A model generated the notes under the pieces. The model was not told the DNA's origin, did no database searches, and saw only the letters and a program-made list of their open reading frames with translations. A stretch of DNA of 64,000 nt from an uncultured Lachnospiraceae bacterium (lineage in GTDB: Bacteria; Bacillota; Clostridia; Lachnospirales; Lachnospiraceae): positions 62,001 through 126,000 of the forward strand of contig CAKRES010000006.1 in NCBI GenBank assembly GCA_934317845.1. The letters are read 5' to 3'. This document shows positions 25,249 through 31,716 of the stretch, piece by piece; within the stretch, counting starts at the first letter, position 1; every line of letters begins with the position of its first letter. Made by a program: the position numbers and the translations under genes.

Positions 25249-26685
25249 ATGAATGTAGCAATCGTGTTTTATATTTTAGCCAGAGTGTTACAGGTTGAAG
25301 GTGCCTTTTTGATGCTTCCTTTCCTGGTAGGAATGTGTTACCGGGAGAAGGAGGCATTTGCCTTTTTACTTGTGGGTGTAGTGTTGTTTCTGATTGGAAC
25401 TTTTGCAGCAAGAAAGAAACCAAAAAATACCAGTTTTTATGCAAAGGAAGGTTTTGTTACAGTTACGCTTTCCTGGATCGTGCTTGGTATCACGGGGGCA
25501 GTTCCTTATGTGTTAAACGGAGATATTCCCCATTATATCAATGCCGTATTTGAAACGGTGTCCGGTTTTACGACTACCGGAGCAAGCATACTGACAAATG
25601 TGGAAGGACTGTCTTATAGTTCTAAATTTTGGCGGTGTTTTTCCAACTGGATCGGTGGAATGGGGGTGCTGGTATTTGTGCTGAGTATTCTTCCGTTGGG
25701 AGGTGCGCAAAATATCTATATTATGAAGGCAGAATCACCGGGACCGAGCGTGGGAAAGCTGGTACCGAAAGTCAAAAGTACTGCTGCCAATCTGTATAAG
25801 ATTTATTGCGGGATGACGCTGATCGAGATCATATTGCTGTTGTTTGGAGGCTTGGATTTATTTAGTGCCGTGACATTAAGCTTTTCCACAGCGGGAACCG
25901 GTGGATTTGCTGTTTTAAATTCCGGCTGCTTAAGTTATAGTTCTTATGTGCAGATCGTGTTGACGATCTTTATGATCGCATTTGGCGTGAATTTTTCTGT
26001 GTACTATCTGATCCTGACAAAACGTGTGAAGCAGGCAGTAAAATGTGAAGAGCTCCGCTGGTATCTGATCATTATGTTTTCTGCAATTATATTGATCCTA
26101 TGTAATGTGGCAGATCGTTTTGATTCTATTTTTGCTGCAGTCAAGCATGTTTCCTTTACGGTTGGTTCGATCATGACCAGTACCGGATTAAGTACTGTAG
26201 ATTTTAACCTTTGGCCAACCTTTTCCAAGACACTGCTGGTACTGCTCATGTTTGTGGGAGCCTGTGCCGGAAGTACGGGCGGCGGAATCAAAGTATCAAG
26301 GATTGTGATCTATTTTAAGACAATGACGAAAATGGTAGGGCAGCAGCTGCATCCAAGAAGTATTAAAGTGGTGAAGTTTGAAGGAAAACCGGTCGAGCAT
26401 GATGTGATCCGGGGCGTGAATACGTATCTGGTATCGTTTTTGTTCCTATATGCATGTTCTATGCTTTTTTTGGCATTAGATAATTTTGATTTTGAAACGA
26501 ATTTTTCGGCTGTGATCGCATGCATTAATAATATCGGACCTGGTATCGGTCTGGTTGGTCCGGCTGGAAATTACAGCGAATTTTCCTGGCTTTCCAAGCT
26601 GGTGATGTCTATCGACATGCTGGCAGGACGATTGGAGATCTTCCCACTGTTGGTATTTTGTTCTCCGAAAACGTATAAGAAATAA
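25249..26685 (+). CDS. trkH: Trk potassium uptake channel TrkH
   Basis: A 478-residue membrane protein with about ten helices and the four selectivity-filter loops of the Trk/Ktr family, for example SGFTTTGAS, STAGTGGF, TGLSTVDF and NNIGPGIG. It forms the potassium pore gated by TrkA, encoded just upstream in the same operon. It ends at a terminator shared with the convergent DtxR-family gene. Confidence 0.94.
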   Translation: MNVAIVFYILARVLQVEGAFLMLPFLVGMCYREKEAFAFLLVGVVLFLIGTFAARKKPKNTSFYAKEGFVTVTLSWIVLGITGAVPYVLNGDIPHYINAVFETVSGFTTTGASILTNVEGLSYSSKFWRCFSNWIGGMGVLVFVLSILPLGGAQNIYIMKAESPGPSVGKLVPKVKSTAANLYKIYCGMTLIEIILLLFGGLDLFSAVTLSFSTAGTGGFAVLNSGCLSYSSYVQIVLTIFMIAFGVNFSVYYLILTKRVKQAVKCEELRWYLIIMFSAIILILCNVADRFDSIFAAVKHVSFTVGSIMTSTGLSTVDFNLWPTFSKTLLVLLMFVGACAGSTGGGIKVSRIVIYFKTMTKMVGQQLHPRSIKVVKFEGKPVEHDVIRGVNTYLVSFLFLYACSMLFLALDNFDFETNFSAVIACINNIGPGIGLVGPAGNYSEFSWLSKLVMSIDMLAGRLEIFPLLVFCSPKTYKK

Positions 26686-26689
26686 CGAA

Positions 26690-26716
26690 AACCTCTTTTC
26701 CGATGGAAAAGAGGTT
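26690..26716. terminator. bidirectional terminator
   Basis: Perfect 12-base stem AACCTCTTTTCC / GGAAAAGAGGTT with a three-base loop and T-rich flanks on both sides, between convergent trkH and the DtxR-family gene. Confidence 0.9.
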
Positions 26717-26720
26717 CTTT

Positions 26721-27083
26721 TCAAAATTGAATATTTTTTTTGATCGCTTCAAAACTTTCCTTGCTGATCACATGCTCCATGCGGCAGGCGTCTTCTGCGG
26801 CAATGGCGGGATCTACTCCCAGGCTGGAAAGCCAGTTAGATAAAAATTCATGGCGTTCGTAGATCATTTCTGCAATGGCACGTCCACTGTCGGTTAAATA
26901 GATAAAACCGGCATCGGTCACGGTAATATGCCCCTTTTCACGAAGATTTTTCATTGCAATGCTGACGCTTGATTTTTTGTATCCTAATTCATTGGAAATG
27001 TCTACAGAACGAACTACAGGCAGTTTCTTACTTAGGATTAAAATGGTTTCAAGATAGTTTTCTGCGGATTCATTTGTTGCCAT
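26721..27083 (-). CDS. DtxR-family metal-dependent regulator (iron type)
   Basis: A 120-residue regulator: winged helix (about 1-65) plus metal-binding dimerisation helices, without the C-terminal SH3-like domain of full DtxR. Putative ligands are H78, C100, E103 and H104. The C-x2-E-H pattern matches the iron regulators DtxR/IdeR rather than MntR, which has Glu in place of Cys. GAGGTGAGG precedes its ATG on the minus strand. It is likely to bind the GTTAG-N6-CTAAY sites before the Feo genes in this window and to repress them when iron is bound. Confidence 0.87.
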   Translation of the reverse strand: MATNESAENYLETILILSKKLPVVRSVDISNELGYKKSSVSIAMKNLREKGHITVTDAGFIYLTDSGRAIAEMIYERHEFLSNWLSSLGVDPAIAAEDACRMEHVISKESFEAIKKNIQF

Positions 27084-27157
27084 TTCCTCACCTCATCTAT
27101 ACTTCTTTTCATCATCATTTATACTTTCATGCGCGGTAACTGCATCAAAGTGTTCTT

Positions 27158-27166
27158 ATTATAGCA
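27158..27166 (-). promoter_or_regulatory. extended -10 promoter of the DtxR-family gene
   Basis: On the minus strand TGCTATAAT, an extended -10, lies 75 bases upstream of the start codon. It has no obvious iron operator of its own. Confidence 0.5.
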
Positions 27167-27217
27167 TATCAACCAGCCATTTTCTACCAGAAAAGATGGA
27201 AAAAAAGAAAAAAGTTG

Positions 27218-27246
27218 TTGACAACTAATACATGTTAGGTTATACT
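27218..27246 (+). promoter_or_regulatory. sigma-A promoter of the FeoB-associated Cys-rich gene
   Basis: TTGACA - 17 bases - TATACT, near consensus. The iron operator at 27234-27249 covers the -10. The same layout recurs at 31100. Confidence 0.85.
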
Positions 27247-27249
27247 AAC
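27234..27249. promoter_or_regulatory. DtxR-type operator 1
   Basis: GTTAG - GTTATA - CTAAC, covering the -10 of the promoter. The 19-base context matches the first 16 positions of the known DtxR/IdeR box (TTAGGTTA..CTAACC). A further GTTAG half-site follows six bases later, so two dimers may bind side by side. Confidence 0.78.
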
Positions 27250-27283
27250 CGTGAAGTTAGTAAACTCCTTATATTATATTACG

Positions 27284-27335
27284 GGATAGTGAAATGGGAT
27301 TTTTTTTAATCGTATGCCACCCATTTTCACTATCC
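27284..27335 (+). promoter_or_regulatory. long leader hairpin before the Cys-rich gene
   Basis: GGATAGTGAAATGGG pairs with CCCATTTTCACTATCC (one bulged A) around a 21-base T-rich loop. It lies in the transcribed leader between promoter and gene. No T run follows directly, so it is not a plain terminator; it could stabilise the mRNA or act as an RNA switch. Confidence 0.6.
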
Positions 27336-27385
27336 TATATGCTGTTTTTTTGAAAAGATGAGAAACGCAGAAAGGAAGGATGAGC

Positions 27386-27517
27386 ATGGGAACTGTAGTA
27401 GTAGGTGCGGTAGTACTTCTGCTTGTTGTAGCAGCAGTCAAAAGCCTTAGAAAAGATAAAAAAAATGGAAAAGGTATCTGTGGTGGAGATTGCAGCAGCT
27501 GCAAGGGATGCCACTAA
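27386..27517 (+). CDS. FeoB-associated Cys-rich membrane protein
   Basis: A 43-residue peptide, too short for most gene callers. It has one N-terminal membrane helix (GTVVVGAVVLLLVVAA), a basic stretch, and a C-terminal tail CGGDCSSCKGCH with four cysteines. This is the form of the FeoB-associated Cys-rich membrane proteins (Pfam FeoB_associated) found with Feo systems in Firmicutes. GGAAGGA upstream favours the ATG at 27386 over that at 27380. It is unusual in lying 4 kb from feoB, but it shares the same promoter and iron operator layout. Confidence 0.82.
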   Translation: MGTVVVGAVVLLLVVAAVKSLRKDKKNGKGICGGDCSSCKGCH

Positions 27518-27583
27518 ATGACTTGACTTTCTTCCAGTTTCATCGTAAGGTGGATGTGAGCGTATAGGAAGAAGGAGTAGGCC

Positions 27584-27901
27584 ATGAATTGTAATTGTAA
27601 CCAGCCGGAGCCTGAAAATCAGGTGCGGAGCAAGGTAAGAGAAGAAGATGAAAAGAAAGCACTGCTGACGCGTTTAAGCCGGATCGAAGGTCAGGTGCGT
27701 GGCGTGAAGAATATGGTAGAAGAGGGACGCTATTGTGTGGACATTGTCACACAGGTTTCTGCTATTGGAGCAGCACTGAACGGATTCAATAAAGAGCTGC
27801 TGTCACGGCATATAAAAACCTGTGTAGTAGAAGATATCCGGGAAGGCGATGATGCCGCAGTAGAGGAACTCTGTGAATTGCTTAAGAAGCTGATGAAGTA
27901 G
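27584..27901 (+). CDS. CsoR/FrmR-family metal-sensing repressor
   Basis: A 105-residue all-helical repressor with the RLSRIEGQVRGV motif of the family. Ligand positions C51, H76 and C80 match the Cys-His-Cys copper(I) site of CsoR. An extra N-terminal CNC precedes residue 6. GAAGGAG sets the ATG. The last 20 bases overlap the convergent trpF. No copper ATPase or chaperone gene is adjacent, so its target lies elsewhere, or it works with the metal genes nearby. Confidence 0.87.
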   Translation: MNCNCNQPEPENQVRSKVREEDEKKALLTRLSRIEGQVRGVKNMVEEGRYCVDIVTQVSAIGAALNGFNKELLSRHIKTCVVEDIREGDDAAVEELCELLKKLMK

Positions 27902-28502
27902 CCCGTCGTACCGCGTGTACGAATGCGGCTACTTTTTTTGGATCTTTTCCCGGTCGGTTGTCGTATTCTACACCGGAGGAGACATCCACGGCATCCGGTA
28001 CGGCGGCTCGGATCGCATCGGCAACATTGTCCGCATGTAAGCCTCCGGCGAGAAACAGGAGTTTTTCATCCCGTTTCAGCGAAGAAACCAAAGACCAGTC
28101 AAAGGTCTTGCCGCTTCCCGGTGTGGCGGCATCCAGTACATAGCCGGCAATGTTTAACTTCGACTGATAGGCAGCAAATTGATTAAGATCGGAAACATTA
28201 AACGCTTTTAACACAGGGAGAGGACAACTATTTAAAATATGATCCGTTATGTTCCCATGGATCTGGATGTAATCAAAGCCTGCGTCTGAAATCTGGCAGA
28301 TCTGTTCGCAGTTGGGTGATACACAGACCGCTACCTTTTTAATTTGAGGATCAAGCAGAGAAAGTAATTGCTCTGCTTTTTTTAGTGTAAGATTTCGTTT
28401 ACTTTTTTCAAAGAACAGAACCATGCCGATATAGTCCGGCTTGTACTCATTCATCAAAGCAATGTCTTCTGTTGTTGTGATGCCACAGATCTTTATTTTC
28501 AT
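27882..28502 (-). CDS. trpF: phosphoribosylanthranilate isomerase
   Basis: A 206-residue TIM-barrel enzyme of tryptophan synthesis, turning phosphoribosylanthranilate into the carboxyphenylamino-deoxyribulose phosphate. The catalytic Cys is in KICGI near the N-terminus and the catalytic Asp in the VLDA segment; LAGGLHADNV and DVSSGVE are the phosphate-binding loops. It stands alone, away from other trp genes, and overlaps the csoR-like gene tail to tail. Confidence 0.93.
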   Translation of the reverse strand: MKIKICGITTTEDIALMNEYKPDYIGMVLFFEKSKRNLTLKKAEQLLSLLDPQIKKVAVCVSPNCEQICQISDAGFDYIQIHGNITDHILNSCPLPVLKAFNVSDLNQFAAYQSKLNIAGYVLDAATPGSGKTFDWSLVSSLKRDEKLLFLAGGLHADNVADAIRAAVPDAVDVSSGVEYDNRPGKDPKKVAAFVHAVRRATSSAS

Positions 28503-28673
28503 AGTATCAGTTCCTTTTGTTTTTTCTTATCTTAGCATATTATTCTGGCCTTGTTCAACTATTAGAATGTGGCTATGCTAAAGAAGCCACACCTTTGATA
28601 AGATAACGGACGAAGACACGTGGATAAATATAGCAGGTCGACAGCTGTGCTCAAAAAGGAAAGGAGCTTTCGT

Positions 28674-29195
28674 ATGAAGCAAAAGACAATGACAACAAAA
28701 GATATTACAATAGTAGGAGTTATGGCAGCACTTGTATTTGCCGCTACCTATTTTTTAAAGATCAATATGCCGCTTACAATGGGATATGTACATTTGGGTG
28801 ATTCCATGATCTTTTTGGCAGTTTATTTATTTGGCTGGAAGAAAGGTGCGTTAGCAGGTGCGATCGGTGGAGCAATGTCTGACCTGATCGGTGGATATGT
28901 GATCTGGATCGTACCAACATTTGCCATTAAGTTTATCATGGCTATGGTGGCAGGCTTGCTGTTTGATCTGATCAAGAGCAAAGGAAAATATTTATACATT
29001 GCTACTTATATTTTTGCAGGTCTCATTCAGGTCGCACTCTATTCTTTGGCACATCTGGTATTCTTTGGTGTAGCACCGGCGATCAGCGGAATCCCGGGAT
29101 TATTAGGACAGACCTACTCCGGTCTGATCATTGCTCTCTGCCTGATCGTAGCATTTGAAAAGGCACATGTGGTAGCGAAGATCAAACAAATGTAG
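28674..29195 (+). CDS. ECF transporter S component
   Basis: A 173-residue membrane protein with about six helices, of the ECF substrate-binding family (ECF-type riboflavin/vitamin S components, PF07155-like: ITIVGVMAALVFAATYF, then HLGDSMIFLAVYLFGWKKGA). It captures a vitamin or similar small molecule and works with a shared EcfAAT module coded elsewhere. The start is set by AAAGGAG at 28659. The substrate cannot be told. The 170-base upstream region holds a six-base hairpin (GTGGCT / AGCCAC, near 28570) but no riboswitch I recognise. Confidence 0.82.
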   Translation: MKQKTMTTKDITIVGVMAALVFAATYFLKINMPLTMGYVHLGDSMIFLAVYLFGWKKGALAGAIGGAMSDLIGGYVIWIVPTFAIKFIMAMVAGLLFDLIKSKGKYLYIATYIFAGLIQVALYSLAHLVFFGVAPAISGIPGLLGQTYSGLIIALCLIVAFEKAHVVAKIKQM

Positions 29196-29252
29196 GAGAT
29201 TTGACATAATAGCGGGAGGATTCCCATACAGTAGAAAAAAGAATATGGATAG

Positions 29253-31004
29253 ATGTATATGCAATCACAAAAACTTACTGCACAGTTGAATCTTGCATTA
29301 AATCTTACAGAAGAAGAACGGAGAAAAAGTGTTTCTCTGGAGGTAGGATATGATGCAGCAAGCAGAGAGTGGGATTTGATCGTGCGTTACATCAATGAGT
29401 TGGACACTGTGGCTGCCAGATATGGAGCTTCAGTGTCTTATCTTTTGGGCGAATATGCGATCGTCACGATAAAAGAGGAGTTCATTCCTGCATTTTCGAT
29501 GGAAGAAGCCGTGATCTATGTGGAAAAGCCAAACAGTATTTACTTTGAAACACTAGCGGAAAGACAGTCATCCTGCATCAGCCGGGTGCAGACAGGGCAG
29601 GAAGGCTTAAGTGGAAAACAAACACTTTTGGCGGTTGTTGATAGTGGAATTGATTATGCACATCCGGATTTTAGAAAAGAGGATGGCAGCACCCGGATCA
29701 TGGCACTCTGGGATCAGACAGCCCTTCCGGATGAAGTCAACCGGCCGCCACAGGGCTATACGGTCGGGGTAGAGTACACAGAGAACCGGATCAATGAGGC
29801 ACTTCAAAAAAGAAGAACTCCCGAGCAGCTTGCTATTGTACCGGAAGTAGATTTAAGTGGACACGGAACATTTGTGACAGGAATTGCGGCAGGAAACGGC
29901 AGAGCATCACAGGGGCAGAACCGTGGTGTGGCATATGAAGCGGATCTGCTGGTCGTAAAGCTTGGCAATCCGAGGAAAAATGGATTTCCCCGTACGATAG
30001 AACTGATGCTTGCGATCGATTATGTGGTGCGTTTTGCAAGAAAACGTAACATGCCGCTGGCACTTAACATGAGCTATGGAAATAACTATGGGTCACATCA
30101 GGGCGATACGCTTTTAGAAACCTATCTGAATACTGCACTGGATTCCGTAGCGGGCTGCGGGGTAGTAGGGATGGGAAATGAGGGAAATGCTGACAAGCAT
30201 GCGATGGTACAGGTAGTGGCAGACGTGCAGACCAGTGTCCCATTTGCAATTGCCGAAGGGGAACGTGCGCTTAATTTACAGTTGTGGAAAAGCTATCTGG
30301 ATGACATCAGGATCTATCTTGTTCCGCCGGACGGCAGACTGTTAGGGCCGGTTCCTCAGACACTTGGTGTGACAAGGATTCCTTATGGATCGGCAAGCAT
30401 TGATATATATTATGATGTGCCAAAGCCGTATCAGATCGACCAGCTTATTTATTTTGATTTTATTGCCAATGGGGATAGGCTTCCGTTTGGAGAGTGGAAT
30501 ATTTTACTGATCCCGGAACGGATCGTGCATGGAATGTGTCATTTCTGGCTTCCGGTCAGTGAAGCATTGCAAAGCACCACACGTTTTTTGCTGGCAGGAT
30601 CCTTTGGTAGTTTTACGATTCCGTCTGCAGCAAAAAAAGTAATTTCTGTCGGGGCATATAACAGTCGTAGCGGGGCATTAGCTTCTTTTTCCGGAAGAGG
30701 GATGCTGCCTTTTGAAAAGCCGGATCTTGTGGCACCGGGAGTAGATGTCACTTCCTGTGCGCCGGGAGGTGGATACACGGTAAAGAGCGGAACTTCTGTG
30801 GCTGCACCATTTGTAGCCGGAGCAGCATCTTTGTTGTTAGAATGGGGGATTGTAAAAAGGAATGATCCCTATCTTTATGGAGAGAAACTTAAGGCTTATC
30901 TGCAAAAGGGGGCAAGACCGTTAAGCGGCTATCAAAGTATTCCAAATCCTTATGTGGGATATGGTGCACTCTGCGTGTCGGATGCAATTCCAGGGATGCG
31001 TTAA
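29253..31004 (+). CDS. Csp-like subtilisin-family (S8) peptidase
   Basis: A 583-residue S8 protease with no signal peptide. A propeptide-like N-terminus (about 1-100) is followed by catalytic D130 (VVDSGID), H204 (SGHGTF) and S515 (GTSVAAP). Between the His and Ser parts lies an insert of about 150 residues (about 330-480) with beta-sandwich character, as in the jelly-roll of clostridial CspB germination proteases. Csp proteases activate the spore cortex enzyme SleC; that role is possible but not shown here, and no sleC is near. The ribosome site is weak. Confidence 0.83.
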   Translation: MYMQSQKLTAQLNLALNLTEEERRKSVSLEVGYDAASREWDLIVRYINELDTVAARYGASVSYLLGEYAIVTIKEEFIPAFSMEEAVIYVEKPNSIYFETLAERQSSCISRVQTGQEGLSGKQTLLAVVDSGIDYAHPDFRKEDGSTRIMALWDQTALPDEVNRPPQGYTVGVEYTENRINEALQKRRTPEQLAIVPEVDLSGHGTFVTGIAAGNGRASQGQNRGVAYEADLLVVKLGNPRKNGFPRTIELMLAIDYVVRFARKRNMPLALNMSYGNNYGSHQGDTLLETYLNTALDSVAGCGVVGMGNEGNADKHAMVQVVADVQTSVPFAIAEGERALNLQLWKSYLDDIRIYLVPPDGRLLGPVPQTLGVTRIPYGSASIDIYYDVPKPYQIDQLIYFDFIANGDRLPFGEWNILLIPERIVHGMCHFWLPVSEALQSTTRFLLAGSFGSFTIPSAAKKVISVGAYNSRSGALASFSGRGMLPFEKPDLVAPGVDVTSCAPGGGYTVKSGTSVAAPFVAGAASLLLEWGIVKRNDPYLYGEKLKAYLQKGARPLSGYQSIPNPYVGYGALCVSDAIPGMR

Positions 31005-31099
31005 AGCATATTGTTTTGTGCAGTTTGGCAACATTTGACAATATTTTTTATATTGGTTATTAAAATGAAACAAAAATAAGATATACAAAATCTAAGTTA

Positions 31100-31128
31100 T
31101 TGACATATGATTGAGGTTAGAGTATACT
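31100..31128 (+). promoter_or_regulatory. sigma-A promoter of the feo operon
   Basis: TTGACA - 17 bases - TATACT, the same boxes and spacing as at 27218, with the iron operator again covering the -10. Confidence 0.87.
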
Positions 31129-31131
31129 AAC
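31116..31131. promoter_or_regulatory. DtxR-type operator 2
   Basis: GTTAG - AGTATA - CTAAC, placed on the -10 exactly as operator 1. Expected to give iron repression of the two feoA genes and feoB. Confidence 0.78.
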
Positions 31132-31181
31132 AACGTAATTGATAAAAATTATGCAATCTACGCATGAAGGAGGATGATCAT

Positions 31182-31391
31182 ATGCCGTTATCTATGGTAA
31201 AGGAAGGCGAACCAAGTATTATTAAAAAGGTTGGCGGAAAAGAAGAAACCCGCAAATTCTTAGAGAATCTGGGCTTTGTCATTGGAGCAACGGTCACAGT
31301 GATCTCCGTTATAGGTGGCAATGTGATTGTGAATATTAAAGATTCCAGAGTTGCCATTGGAAGAGATATGGCGAACAAGATCATGGTGTAG
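31182..31391 (+). CDS. feoA: FeoA-like protein (first copy)
   Basis: A 69-residue cytosolic SH3-fold protein that supports FeoB ferrous iron transport. Family pattern: V-GG...R.FLENLGF..G..V.V......N.IV.IK..R.A.....A..I.V. AAGGAGG at 31167-31173 sets the ATG at 31182. First gene of an operon feoA-feoA-feoB under operator 2. Confidence 0.88.
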   Translation: MPLSMVKEGEPSIIKKVGGKEETRKFLENLGFVIGATVTVISVIGGNVIVNIKDSRVAIGRDMANKIMV

Positions 31392-31419
31392 GTAATTTAG
31401 GAGAGAAAGAAGGTTTCGT

Positions 31420-31641
31420 ATGAAGACATTGAAGCAGGTTTCTACTGGACAGACCGTAAAGGTTGTCAAATTGACAGGAGATGGTCCGGTGAAACGACGG
31501 ATCATGGATATGGGAATCACAAAAGGTGTGGAGATTTATGTCCGCAAAGTAGCACCACTTGGTGACCCGGTAGAAGTAACAGTACGTGGTTATGAGCTGT
31601 CACTTCGAAAAGCAGATGCTGAAATGATTGAGGTAGAATAA
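31420..31641 (+). CDS. feoA: FeoA-like protein (second copy)
   Basis: A 73-residue SH3-fold FeoA with the typical GDGPVKRRIMDMGITKG and DPVEVTVRGYELSLRK stretches. It lies 28 bases after the first copy. Two separate FeoA proteins are common in Clostridia and may bind FeoB together. Confidence 0.92.
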   Translation: MKTLKQVSTGQTVKVVKLTGDGPVKRRIMDMGITKGVEIYVRKVAPLGDPVEVTVRGYELSLRKADAEMIEVE

Positions 31642-31656
31642 TTTTTTTACCTTATA

Positions 31657-31672
31657 GTTAGCTAAAACTAAT
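31657..31672. promoter_or_regulatory. DtxR-type operator 3 (weaker)
   Basis: GTTAG - CTAAAA - CTAAT, 45 bases before feoB. It overlaps a possible TATAGT -10 at 31653 (with TTGAGG 19 bases upstream). It may give feoB an internal iron-regulated promoter or strengthen repression of the operon. Confidence 0.55.
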
Positions 31673-31716
31673 CAAAGCAAGTTGACAATAACTCATAAAG
31701 AAAGGAAGCAAAGATT

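Noticed and set aside
28503..28673. Riboswitch before the ECF S component
   Set aside because: Only one short hairpin; no conserved core of the TPP, FMN, preQ1, cobalamin or THF classes could be recognised by eye.
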